From NCBI GenBank assembly GCA_021521415.1, contig JAIQDT010003583.1, positions 1 through 64,000 of the forward strand: DNA of 64,000 nt, given 5' to 3'. The number at the start of each line of letters is the position of its first letter. Within the stretch, counting starts at the first letter, position 1. Shown piece after piece: positions 51,528 to 63,469 of the stretch. The notes under the pieces are model-generated. The model worked only from the letters and a program-made list of their open reading frames with translations. It ran no database searches and was not told where the DNA came from. This stretch comes from Bidens hawaiensis (taxonomy: Eukaryota > Streptophyta > Magnoliopsida > Asterales > Asteraceae). Made by a program: the position numbers and the translations under genes.

Positions 51528-52272
51528 CTAAATAAACCGAACGAACATGAACGTCTTGTTTATGTTCGTTTGTTACGGAAATAATGTGTTCACGAACACA
51601 AACCGAACGAAATTTTATGTTCGTGTTCGTTCATTAAGGAAACGAATTATGTTCACGAACACAAATCAAATCGGCAGAGCTTAGATATTGAGACCGAAAT
51701 CAAATCGGCAGAGCTTAGATATTGAGACCGATGTATTCGTCAACGTGGGTAATGAAAGCCCGTAAACAAGTCAAACGAACACGAACAAGGGCATGTTCGT
51801 GTTCGTTCATTTAGCTTCAAACGAACATAAACACTTGATCCAACAAATATTTATGTTCATGTTCGTTTATTTAAAAATGAACATTTTTGTTCGTTTGTTT
51901 AAAATATAAACCAATATTGATAATTAAACAAAGATAAATGAACATATATGAAATGGACAAAAACAAACATAAACAAACATAAATGAAAACACTTAAATGA
52001 ACACAAATTAACAAATATAAAACTTTTAAGTAGATAACTTATCCATATAATATTTTATTATTTTCTATTAATACATATACAAACATAAATAAACAGACAT
52101 AAACGAACATTCGTGAACATAAATGAGTGAACGGAACATGTTTTCATGTTCGTTCGTTTGATTAAAAGAACACAACTTTTTTGTTCATGTTCGTTCGTTG
52201 ATTATATAAACGAACATAAATAAACTTCTCGCCAAACAATTTACTGAACGTTCGATTTGTTTATAGACCTAT
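51528..52272. repeat. Inverted-repeat region rich in TGTTCGTTYG, MITE-like
   Basis: The ends TCTAAATAAACCGAACGAAC and GTTCGATTTGTTTATAGAC are imperfect inverted repeats. The interior holds many GTTCGTTC/GAACGAAC copies in both orientations. A 34-bp direct duplication (GAGACCGA/AATCGGCAGAGCTTAGATATT) lies at about 51666-51731. It may be a non-autonomous DNA element. No gene. Confidence 0.45.
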
Positions 52273-53004
52273 TTAGTGAACTTTGGAGTTTTGAGAGTAA
52301 GATGGCTTTTAACACATTAGAGCATTCCCAGGCTCCTAGCATGTCCCCTATTCTTATCCCTATATCTATAATTACATTAAAAGTATTAAATTTTTTTCTT
52401 ATGTTCAATTAAATAACATTTTTTATATATTTACCATTATAGTTTTTTCTCTCATTAACTCACAACCATTTCAACAAATATTAAAAAATAAATAGAGCAA
52501 ACAAAGTTTTTTCAAATTAAAAAAAAATATATCAACTTTTTTCTGTCATATTCATAACCGCTCAAAACCATATCCTACAATTTGCAAAACTCTCTCACAT
52601 ATATTTAAGGGATGAATTGAGAATAATCTTAGAGCTTCACCAACGGCTTGTTTTTATATGAAATTTTTTTTCATAAAAACGCCACATCAACCATTTTTAT
52701 TTTTGTGGTTGGTCTTAAAGGTCGTTTTTTTAATGAACAACAAAATGTTACCCTCATTAAGAATTGAACCTTCAACCTTATATTTTACACCTTAAATACT
52801 CTTGATAGCCGGTTTTAGCATCTACTTCTTGGCTAAAATCGAGTTGGCGGTGGACCTCGTGTATTTTAATATATATAATTTATAGAGAGAAAATGATTGA
52901 TTAAAAATATAAAAAACGATGGTGATAATGTAACAATGTTTTTAGGTGTTTTAGTTTTTTATTGAGTAAGTTTCGAATGGTTTTATGATGTGATAGATGA
53001 CTAA

Positions 53005-53186
53005 GAGGCTGTTTGGTTCACTCAGATCTGAATGAGCCTTTGTCCCATTCAACAACAAGTCTGAATGATTCAGGCCTAATTTTAACCATTCAGATGTTTT
53101 TCTGTTTGGAACCAAACAGTCTGAAGTCTGAATGAATCAGATGTTTACATCCGAATGGTTCCATTCAAATGTAAACAAACAGCCTC
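53005..53186. mobile_element. Tourist-type (PIF/Harbinger) MITE, 182 bp
   Basis: The ends GAGGCTGTTTGG and AACAGCCTC are inverted repeats, flanked by taa on both sides (53002-53004; 53187-53189), the 3-bp target of PIF/Harbinger elements. The interior repeats CATTCAGATG/TCTGAATG in both orientations. Confidence 0.8.
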
Positions 53187-53888
53187 TAATTTTTTAGACT
53201 TTTTAGGCCTTCTTAGGGTGCACAATATACTCTAAAACACCTCGTTGCCACCTACGCATCACTTATCTGAGTTTTGTCCAAACTCCCATTAATATGAATA
53301 GGATATTAAGGTGTATTTGTGTGCATTGTAATTCGAAGAGGCCTTCAAAGGATAATCCTAATTCTTGGAGCAATATTGTGGGATTTGAATGAGGGGCAGT
53401 GTTTTTTCAGTATGGGGACGAACATCCCAACCCATTCTCTGAACACATCATGTACCCTTATTGTGGATGATCTTATAACATTTATCTTATGAAAGGCTCT
53501 GATCTCGATGTCATACATTGGGTGTTGGATTTATTCATAAACACAGTTCTAAATATCATAGTGAGTTAAAACTTTGTGTGGATTAATAATAACATCAACC
53601 ATCCATTACATAAGTCACAAAATTTAACAAACATTCCAACATGTCTTTAAGTTCAAACAACACAAAACATCATAACTTCAAATCTTCAGATGCCAACGTT
53701 TTTATTCTTTTGTCACGTGTCCCTTCCCAAGCCAGCTATTTCATTCTACCCACCCGCATGCATACTAAACGTCAACTACGCTGAGTGAGTTCTATTTAAT
53801 TAGGCAACATACATTACATTCACATACTTATATATACATACCCGAAGGTACATATTACATACTTAACCTGTTTATGTTTCTTTCTTTC

Positions 53889-53919
<31 letters not shown>

Positions 53920-53939
53920 CATACATACATACATACATT
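53889..53939 (+). repeat. (ACAT)n microsatellite
   Basis: About 12 ACAT units in a C/T-rich context. Confidence 0.95.
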
Positions 53940-54019
53940 CTTTCATACTTTCTTGCTTTAACTTCCATAATGCATACATAACTATCACTACATTTTAAAG
54001 AGCCTTCCATCCTTTAACC

Positions 54020-54178
54020 TTCACAGATATTATTAGGGTATGTTCTCTAAATTCGCGTATATTATTAGAGTATGTTCCCTACATTCGCAGATATTTTTAT
54101 GGTTTGTTCCATACATTCGCAGATATTATTAGGGTATGTTCCTTACATTCGCATATATTATTAGAGTTTGTTCCTTTC
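54020..54178 (+). repeat. About 33-bp tandem repeat, five units
   Basis: Units of ATATTATTAGGGTATGTTCC plus TACATTCGCAG, with a GAGT/GGTT variant in places. It lies beside an LTR fragment on the minus strand and may be the tandem block of that LTR. Confidence 0.8.
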
Positions 54179-54334
54179 TTGTTGGGTCGACCATACAACC
54201 ATACATCCGTACATACCTTATTTCCTTTATACATTTAACATACGTCTATACATACACATTCACATATCACACACTTACCAAATATAATAAGTGTATTAAC
54301 CTATCATATAGAGTACGCACACAGCCCTAAAAAA

Positions 54335-54850
54335 CATAACAGAGAAGGGGCTAGAACTCACCTGGATCCGGTTCCACTCTAAGTTTAAGATCACACATCT
54401 TCTCAGTTGGGCACGACTAACTGTATAACAATTTACATTGTCACTTAACTACTCCTAGTCAAATCATATTTCTAGGTTAGTAAAACCCCTAACGAACGGG
54501 GTCCGCAGGTAGCGGGGTCCTAGGGGTAGCAGCCTAACATGGTCCAAGGGGCAAATACACCCTGGCTAGGGTCGAGTCCAGTTGAGTCGAATTTGTTAGA
54601 TTCAACTGACTAAAAATTCGTTAACAAGGCTTTACTAAATTTGTTAGAAAACTGACTTTTCATGATTGAGTTAAGTCTAGTTGAGTTGAACCAAGTCCAT
54701 TCAAATCGAGTCAAGTCTAGTTTTAATCGATTCGAGTTTTGATCAAGTCGAGTCTGAATTGAGTCGAGTTTTGATCGAGTCGATTCGAGTCAGAATCGAG
54801 TCGAGTTTGATTTGATTCGATTTGTTTCCCTTCTTTTCTCCAGAAGTCCG
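54335..54850 (-). repeat. Fragment of a gypsy LTR related to the solo LTR at 2141
   Basis: On the minus strand it has the donor-like CCAG|GTGAGTTCTAGCCCC (54346-54365) and the GC-rich block GGACCATGTTAGGCTGCTACC (about 54500-54545 on the complement), matching the order at 3381-3620. At the place of the octamer array of 2885-3202 it has GAGTCGAGT/TCGATTCGAG repeats (54655-54830). The ends are not identified. Confidence 0.5.
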
Positions 54851-55103
54851 ATTCGAACCGATTTTCATGCTCTTTTAGTTCTAATCGTTTTTCTCATCCG
54901 TACAAGGCTTGTTTTACTATTGTAACGAGTCTTGGGTCGTAACAACTCTATCTTCATGTTATTACACAGATTAAACGTCACACGTTCATCCCGAATCATT
55001 CCAAACCATTCGTATAAAATCAAATTTATCTTTTTCTCACATGACATGGCCCGATATGCCTTAGTATCAAACCCTATGACCAACCAACATCCAAAACCCA
55101 ACT

Positions 55104-57285
55104 TTTAGCTCAACACCATGCCGAAATCGTGTGCTTTGAGAAGTATATTCAAATTACGCTAGACGACGATCATATTTTGCATATTTTCAGCGAAAAGCCT
55201 TCCAAGGGACTCAAGCCTATGTCGTGTACTCAAGTCGAAAAATACTTACGTAAAAAGTATGTGGCTTTCCTTGCTAACATCGTGGAAAAGAAACAAGAAA
55301 AGAAGACAATAAAAGACATTCTGGTAGTTTGTGATTTTCTCAAAGTTTTCCCTGACGAAGTTTCTGGTTTGCCTCCTACTCGTGAAGTGGAATTTCGTAT
55401 CGATCTCGTGCCTAATCCCGTTGCCTAAGCTCTTTATCGTCTCGCACCTTCGGAAATGCAAAAGCTAGCGAGTAAACTCCAAGAACTCTCTAGCAAAGGT
55501 TTCATCCACCCATCTTCGTCACCTTGGGGCGCACGTGTCTATTTTGATTCCTTGAATCAAGGTCTCGATTGCGTTCTCATGCAACGAGGCAAGGTCATCG
55601 CCTATGCGTCATGAAAACTTAAGGTTCATGAAAAGAACTATATGACACACGATCTTGAGCTCGGTGATGTTGTATTCGCGTTGAAAATTTTGAGACACTA
55701 TTTGTATGGAATGAAATGCATGGTATTCACCGACTACAAGAGTCTCCGACGTATTTTTGACCAAAAAGATTCAAACATGAGGCAACGGTGATGGTCCAAA
55801 CTTCTTAGTGACCACGATTGTAAAATACGTTACCATCCCGGTAAAGCAAACGTAGTAGCTGATACCCTTAGTCGCAAAACCCATGTCAAAAGAATTATTC
55901 TTTTAAGCGTTGTTATTCAAAGCGATCTTCAGCTATGTATCTTTAAGGCCCAACACATCTCCGTAACTGAAGACAATATGTACAAAGAGATGTCATGTGT
56001 TGCAGAACACCAACACGAAACCAAACGTGATGGTTTGATCTATTTTCTTAACCGCCTTTGGGTTACAGATCGTGACAATTTTGCACATTTATAATGGACG
56101 AAGCTCACAAGTCACGGTATTTTGTCCACCCCGATGTGGATAAAATTATTTCGACCTACGAAATACTTTCTGGTGACCCGACATGAAGAAAGATATCAAA
56201 AACATGTGCTAAGGTATAAGACGAGCATCAAAAACATGTTGATAACTTTTATTCTAGTCTGGAAGCTGGAGAACATTAGGATGGACTTCGTCACAACACT
56301 TCCAACTACCAAGAGCCAAAATGATAGTATTTGGGTAATTGTCGATTGATTAACCAAGTCAGACCATTTCATTCCCATTCTGGAAAAGCTTCCGATTAAT
56401 CAGCTCGCTCAAATCAATGTCAACGATATCGTTTGTCGCCATGGTATACCATTGAGTATTATATCTAACCATGATGGTCGTTTCGTGTCTCATTATTGGA
56501 ATTCTCTTCAAACCGCTTTGGGATCTCGTCTAGATCTTAACACCGTTTATCATCCTGAAACGAATTGTCAGTCTGAAAGAACCATTCAAACCCTTGAGGA
56601 TATGCTAAGAACTTGTGTGCTTGATTTTGGTGGTAAGTGGGACACTCACCTTCCGTTGGTTGAGTTATCGTACAATAATAGTTATCATTTGAGCACCAAA
56701 TGGCTCCATTCGAAGTGCTCTACAGCCGTAAATATCGTTCTTGTATTTATTGGAACGATATCGGTGAAACTTAGCTAACTGGACTCGAAATGCTACAAGA
56801 TACCATCGAAAAAATAGCTCAAATTCGTAATAATCTGCTTACTACTAGAAGCCGCTAAAGTACGCTGGTAAGCGACGACGACCCTTGGAATTTGAAGTCG
56901 GCGACCTTGTCCTCCTAAAGGTTTCACCTTGAAAGGAGTAGTCTGTTTCGGTATGAACGGTAAACTAGCCCCCAGTTTTGTTGGTCCGCTTAAGATCCTT
57001 GAGGTGTTGCCTATCGCCTCGAGCTCCCGCAATAGCTTCAAGGAATTCATTCCGTGTTTCATGTTTAGAACCTTCGAAAGTGTCTAGCCGATAAGAACCT
57101 TCATATCCCTCTCAACGAGGTACGTATCGATAAGAAAATGCACTTTGTTGAGAGACCGATGGAAATAATGGATCGAATAGATAAGGAAACCAAACCAAGG
57201 TTCGGTGCGGAATTCACTTCGGAGCGTGAAGACCAAATGAAGTCTAAGTATCCACAAATTTTTTCTACGGATGTTAATCTATAAT
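55104..57285 (+). pseudogene. Decayed Ty3/gypsy pol with RT deleted
   Basis: Broken frames of a Tekay/Del-like chromovirus, judged by motifs. End of protease (AQHHAEIVCFEKYI, 55105-55145), RT start (VFPDEVSGLPP, FRIDLVP, RLAPSEMQKL, GFIHPSSSPWGA near 55530), then directly the RNase H part (YAS-KLKVHEKNYMTHDLEL, VFTDYKSLRRIF, YHPGKANVVADTLSR), then integrase (MDFVTTLPTTKSQNDSIWVI, HPETNCQSERTIQTLEDMLR). The RT catalytic part including the YxDD region is missing between 55540 and 55545. Stops interrupt at 55426, 55612, 55789, 56347 and elsewhere. The element cannot encode an active enzyme. Confidence 0.85.
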
Positions 57286-57318
57286 TTCGGGACAAAATTT
57301 CCTAAAAGTTGGGAATGT

Positions 57319-59369
57319 TGTGACATTCGTCAAATTCGGTTTAATGTTATATTCGTTTTATTACCCGTTTGCATCCGGAACCTTTAATTTAATGAATTGT
57401 TGAGTTATCTATGTTATTCGGTTTTATCTTTATTGTTTTATTTATGCGTGACTCTTATTAATATATTCTTAATCGTTTAATTATCTAATATGTGCATCTT
57501 AACCCCCTAAATATTGTTTTACCCCTTCTTGATTAACAAGCCGATCTCAAGGGATCATATTGCAAAAATAACAAACTACCCCCCCCCCCCATTTTTTCTT
57601 CTTCTCCCCGTCACCACTGACGGTACCCCCCCCCCCCCCCTCCTTTCCAATTTTGATTCAGTTCATTCATAAAATCCAGGATTTGATTGACCCTTAACCT
57701 CCACGACATCTCAGTTATGGTAATTATTGAAAATTGACAGCTAAACCTTACCAAGTATCATCCAATTTGAATTACTTGAGTCGTGTATTGTTTTAATCTA
57801 GTAGGCCTATAAATACATAACCAAAATTCAATTAAACTAATCTTCAACACCCTCTTGTGATCCTGAACTAGAGCCCTCAATCAATTTCACCTCTGAAACA
57901 TTCCAGTAACGTTTTTGAATTCAAAATACAAGCCAAAACCCTAGTTCTTGTTTTCCTTCAATCCTTAATCATATCTGGTAATCAATATATGGGTTGGGTT
58001 CGGTTTTGGGCGTTTGGCAAAATCCTTTGTCAATTTTAATCAACAGAGGGTATATAATCTTCAATTGGGATCAATCAGAATTTGGGTTTATTGTGAATTG
58101 GGGATAAACAAAGCTATTGGCTATATATTTTGTTTCTTGTGTTCAAACCAGGCTAGTCAGCAGCCCTGGCTAGGGCATGTTTGTTAAAGCTTTGAACAGG
58201 GGCGGGGGGTTCGAGTCCCCCGTGCCCGGTTTTTGTATTAATTGTTTAATCCATTTTTTATTTAGTGAATACTTTATTATATTAATACTAATATTGTTTA
58301 CACTTGTTTAACTAAACCGAATCCCTTTTAACCTTTTAAAATATAATCCTTAAAATTTTTTCGCATATATACACACACACACATATATATATATACAATT
58401 CGGTATCTATATTTTAAATAGTTAACCTTATAGATTCGTTTAATAATCAAATATGATTTATTTCTTTCTTTTATTATAATAATTAAACTATAAAATCTTA
58501 ATTACACTTTTATCAAATATTCTATAAAATATAATAAACCCTTTAACGATTCCCAAATCCGTTATAATCATGTTATATTGTGTTTCATGTTTTCCTTTTA
58601 TTTTATCTCGATACGATGTTTATGTTGGTTATACTTTTAAAATTAGGGAAAATTGTCGGGACTTCTCACGGGACCAACTAGTTTGCTCTAATCAATACTG
58701 TATTCCTCATTCCACATGAGTTCTTCATAACCCCATTTTAACGCTTTTAATATTTTTTGGGTGTCGCATGCCACAAGTTTTTTTCGTTAGTTATGTGCTT
58801 GTATAAACCAATTCACAATTATCGTACATGTTAATACTATTCTTGAATTCTTGGATATTGTATATGATTATACGTGAACTTTCTTGTAACTTGTTTACTA
58901 CTATTATGGTGGAAGTTACGCAAAATGCATACACATAGTGGCAAGGTCCGACAAGACGTACCTACAACATAGGCTAAAAGAACGGGAGGACGACATTAAT
59001 TGATTTCATTTACTTTACACTTGAAATTTATTGCATTACGAACGTTGAATCATGCATTATATATATATATATATGCAAAAACTTATGAAAACTCACAAAC
59101 TTAATTGTTGACAAATATATTATTTTCAACATGCTACAGGTTGAATCGATGGTGTGCTAAGGATGAAGATCATTAGTATAGCTTAGGTTATTTAAGTAAA
59201 GAACTTATTTATTGTTTTCGATGAAGTGTTTTTCTTTTTATTTATGAATAATTGTGTACTTTTTTACGTTTTGAAATGAAATAAATATAATTATTGTCGC
59301 TTTAATAATGTTACGAGCTTATGAGTGATCTATACGTTACACCTGGGCGTATTCCGCTTAAATTCGGGG
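57319..59369 (+). repeat. 3' LTR of the decayed gypsy element
   Basis: Begins TGTGACATTCGTC after TTGGGAATGT, as gypsy LTRs here do, and ends near ATTCGGGGTGTTA at the junction with the next element. It contains two poly(C) runs (about 57580-57592; 57626-57640), a T-arm-like block (58203-58226), and an acceptor-like ATGCTACAG|G at 59139 preceded by TTGTTGACAAA. No clear donor was found in this copy. Confidence 0.7.
58203..58226 (+). other. T-arm/B-box-like hairpin in the LTR
   Basis: GGTTCGAGTCC (58208-58218) inside GCGGGG...CCCCGTGC pairs as a T-arm. It lies 889 bp into the LTR, close to the position of the same motif in LTR 38259 (898 bp). Not a complete tRNA. Confidence 0.5.
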
Positions 59370-60089
59370 TGTTATAGTTATTATTATTGGTTTAGGAAAG
59401 GTTTTTCCATGGAGAGAAAGTTTAGTTAATTGTCTTGTAGAGAAAGTTAAGTAATCTATAAATATGGGTCTAGATTATTGTTTATTGTGTGCCAAGAGAA
59501 GTCTCTTCTCCTTGTATATTCATGAAGTTGTGTTTGTTTGCTAAGTTTGTTTGATTATATGAAAAGAGTTAAGGGTTGTCACCCAAATATCCCGTGTTTG
59601 TTTGTTTGTTTGTTTATCCGTCTGGGCCAACAATTGGTATCTGAGCTTAGGCTCGTTTTTCATGAAAGTTCGTGGGTTTCCCAACCATAGGGTTTGAAGA
59701 ATCGTTGTTTGGAGAGAAGTTGGAAGTTGTGATTCATACTAAAGTTTGGTGTTTTGCATTTGTTGTGAAAGCCGCCATCACGAAATAAAGGTCAAACCCT
59801 TTTGCATTGCTAATTGGTGTCTTGGATTTGCAATATATATTATATTGTTTGATTTTGTTTTTGTTGGAAGTCAAACCCACAACCTCTAAAGATAAAGATG
59901 AAAAGAAAGCATGAGATTGGTGTTGTTTGTTTTTTCAGAGGTAAAATGTCTGCAGTCTGCGGACTACATCTGTAGAAGAGGAGGTGGACCAAACATCTGT
60001 AGTCTATAAGAAAAAAACTGTTTGTTATTTAACATCTGTAGATTGCTAAAATAAATTGGTAGTTGTGTACAAATTGTGGTAGTGGGTGA

Positions 60090-60485
60090 TGCTGCTGCTG
60101 AATGATGATAGTAGTAGTGGTGGGTGGTGGTGGCGGACAGTGAGTGGTGGTGCATGGTGGTGGTAGAAGGTGGTGGCGGTTGGTGGTGGTAGAAGGTGAT
60201 GGTGGGTGCTGGACAGTGGTGGTGGTGGTGGTGGACGATGGTGGCGAAGAACGGTAGATGGTGGTGGTTGATGATTGTGGAGGTGGATGGTGGGTGGTGG
60301 GGTGGAAAGTGGTGGTGGCGAACATTGGGTGGTGCTGGTGGCGAACGGTGGGTGGGTGGTGGACGGTGGTGGAAAATGGTGGTGGTGATGGTGGACGGTG
60401 GTGGTGGCAGACGTGGGTGGGTGGTGGATGGTGGTGGTGGACGGTGGTGGCAAACGATGGGTGGTGGTGGTGGTGGTGGACAATG
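60090..60485 (+). repeat. TGG-rich minisatellite
   Basis: Nearly 400 bp of GGTGGTGG with ACGGTGG/GCGAACGG interruptions, inserted between leader and gag of the Tnt1-like element. The open frames on both strands are Trp/Gly-rich or His/Pro/Thr-rich and reflect the repeat, not a gene. Confidence 0.9.
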
Positions 60486-60859
60486 AGTGTCAGTAGGGTG
60501 TAGTGCTTTAACCTTCTGCGGACCTTAGAATATCTCATAAATGAATGGCCAAGTTTGCACCAAGAAGAGCTTGCGCAGACGTTTTTATACTGAAACGTCT
60601 TCGAAAAACAAACAATCTGCAAATGACAATGTTTGCGTGTGGTTTGCACGGCGTAGAAAAAAGAGCCTGCGCAAACCTTTTATAAAAACATACAACACCT
60701 TTGTTTGATAGATTAATTGGATTTTGACAAACTACGTATCCAATTTTTATTTTATTATTTTTTTTACTTCAATATACTTATTTGTTTGGTAATTATATTC
60801 TCAAGTATAAAACCTATGGCTGGTTATAAAGAAGAGAACTCGAGAATAGTGAAAAATCG

Positions 60860-62250
60860 ATAGGTTATTTTGTTCTGCTAGCATCGAAGTTAACTTCAAG
60901 CAACTATGCATCATGGTCAGTTAGGGTGTGAATTTTTTGAGTGCGAACGGTTTGCAATATGCAACTGATAAGGAAAAGGGGCCGGAAGTGAAGAAAGAAG
61001 AAAGTTTATGGCCTTAGGTGTTATCTTCCAAACCCTACTTGAAGATGTGATGCTTCAGACGGTCAAGTATTCAGAACCAAAAGATATTTGGGAAGCACTA
61101 AGAATTCGTTATCTTGGTACAGAAAGAACTCTGGAAGCTTGTGTTCAAATGATTAGAACCGAGTTAGATGGATTGAAGATGGGGGACAGAAAGTATTGAT
61201 GATTATGCTGCAAAGTTGGGTGGAGTACAGTCAAAGTACAAGAGTTTGGGAGCGGTACTTGAAGAAGATGTTTTGATAAGAAAATTCTTGAACTCTATGT
61301 CGGATAAAGATTTACCTATTGTTTCTTCGATGGAGCTATTCGTAGACATCGAAACAATGACATTTGAATATGTGGTTTGACGTTTAAATGCATATGAAGA
61401 AAGAAACAAGTTCAAGAATGTGAATGGAAGTTCATCCTAAAGTCAGCTCGTGTTCACCCAAACCGAAAAAAAAGTTGAAAACTACCACGGACGAGATAAA
61501 GACCATGGAAGGTACAACGGACGAGGAAGAGAGAATCCAAGATGGAATAGTGAACGTGAGTATGATGAACGGCGTGAATACCGGAAAAAGAACCCTGAAG
61601 AATGGCAAGACAGAAGGAAGTACATAACGTGCTACAACTATGATAAGAATGGGCACTACTCGAGCGAATGTAAAGAATTGAGCAAAGGGAATGAAGAAGT
61701 GAATTTGACAAAAAAGAGAAGATGATGTTGATCCTACTTTATACATGGCATTTTTTCCAACAAAGAAAGTATGTTTGAATGAAGTCATGGTTATCCCTGG
61801 TTTGTTAAAAAGAATGAAGGAACATGGTACTTAGACAATGGTGCAAATCATCATATGTTGAGAAACAAAGAGTTTTTCACCACCTTGGATGAACGAGTTT
61901 TCGGTCAAGTGAAGTTTGGTGATAGATCCAAGATCTAACTCAAAGGTAAAGGTAATGTAGCTGTGGTAAGTAAGACTGGTGAAAAGAAAATGTTTTCTGA
62001 TGTTTTATATATGCCTAGGTTAAAGACCAATCTTCGTAGCTTTGGTCAGTTGGATGAAGAAGGAGGTAAGACTGAAATACCCAATGGGATATTGAGGCTG
62101 TATGATCAGAAAGAGAGATTATTAATGAAGGTTAAGAGAAATCTGAATAGGAAAATGATTTGTTTGGATTTCGTGAAAGTATTGGTCAAAAACGAGTTGA
62201 TGAGAAAAATCGAGTTGAGAAAGAAAATAGCCATATGGATTCAAAGTTAA
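60860..62250 (+). pseudogene. Gag-protease remains of the Tnt1-like element
   Basis: Broken frames show SNYASWSVRV, then the UBN2 region (LQTVKYSEPKDIWEALRIRY, 61048-61110; DDYAAKLGGVQSKYKSLGAV), a degenerate zinc knuckle CYNYDKNGHYSSEC (second Cys replaced by Tyr; about 61630-61671), and a protease-like YLDNGANHHML with Asn in place of the catalytic-loop Ser/Thr (about 61831), then SDVLYMPRLKTNLRSFGQLD. At least four stops or frame changes are present. Confidence 0.8.
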
Positions 62251-62658
62251 GTACGAAAGGAACGAATGCTAAGTTTAAAGAATCGGTGAAGCAGGTATGC
62301 TAAAGTCAGTTGAAAAGAAGAAACAAAAGCAAGAATAAGAACAATTCAAGATTAAGGGGGTGAATGAAGGTTAATCTTGAATATTAATAAAGTTAAGGGT
62401 TTATTATAATAGGTTTAGGAAAAGTTTTGTTTTGAAGTGAAAGTTTAGTTAAGTGTCTTTGAGAGGAAGTTAAGTAGGTCTATAAATATGGGTCTAGATT
62501 ATTTGTTTATTTTGTTTCAAGAGAAGTCTCTTCTCCTTGTACTTTTGTGAAGCTATGTTCGTTTGTTAAGTTCTTTTGATTATATGAAAAGAGTCGATAG
62601 TTGTCACACAAATATCATGTGTTTGTTTATTTGTTTGTTTGATCCGTCTGGGCCAACA

Positions 62659-63469
62659 AATGCGACTATAAATCAACGACTAATTGCAAACACTTAAATA
62701 ACCTCTAATTTGTGATTCGGGTATTATCAGGATAGCTATGGATAACCTACGTAAATTCAATCATTGTTTTTTATAGTATAATTCTCGTGAAATCCATCAT
62801 AAGTGAATTTATCATATATCCAAAAAAGCTAGGTTTTGGTTATTAGACATGGATGAACTAAGAGAGTGAAATAAAATTAATAGAAGGAAGGTTATGGCCA
62901 TTTGTTTTTAAGGCGTTAATGTTGCCATTTACTCATACATTGATATGCAATTAGTGTTTTGAGTTATTAAGAAATGAAGAATTAGGATTAGAAAAGGTTT
63001 TGCTTGACTGGATGTTATGGGGGCGCCAACCTCCATATCACCTGTGAAACCATCGCCACACCACAACACTCTCCAGCGCCATCTTCTTACCCCCCACCCC
63101 CCCAAGTTTTCACCCTCTCCAGTGCCATCAGGGTAACGCCTAGACATGTACATAAAAACCGGTTTGTAACAGGTGAACTGGATCAGTTCAAATCTAAAAG
63201 TAATTTGAGTTGAACCGGACCACCGGCTCGTATAGCGGTTCGGACATTTTTACAACCAAACCATTCTATTTTTATTTTTTTTTCCTAAAACCGGGTTTTT
63301 ATTGGTTAACATGTTTATAAACCGAATCGAGACGGTTTGATCGGTTTGAACAAGCTCAACTCCTAAACTGGTTTTTAAACCAAATAAACCATGCGTTGAC
63401 CTAACCAGTTCGGTTCGGTTCAGAACTGATCCGAGTTGAAAAAAAACATTATTTTACACCTTTGGTAAC
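62659..63469. repeat. Intergenic DNA with a CCGGTT-rich patch
   Basis: The first part is AT-rich without a gene. 63150-63430 is dense in AACCGG, ACCGGTTT and CGGTTCGG motifs, like 38050-38200 and 44700-45430. Confidence 0.55.

Larger units (their letters stand above)
59370..62658 (+). mobile_element. Decayed Tnt1-like copia element with internal deletion
   Basis: Related LTRs at about 59370-59632 and about 62385-62658 both contain CTATAAATATGGGTCTAGAT and GAGAAGTCTCTTCTCCTTGT, and end CTGGGCCAACA. After the first comes ATTGGTATCTGAGCTTAGG, a variant Met PBS. The interior has Gag and protease remains but no integrase, RT or RNase H. The exact LTR starts are uncertain and I found no TSD. Confidence 0.75.

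Noticed and set aside
60029..60649. Long His/Pro/Thr-rich or Trp/Gly-rich open frames
   Set aside because: They are translations of a TGG minisatellite, open on both strands for that reason.
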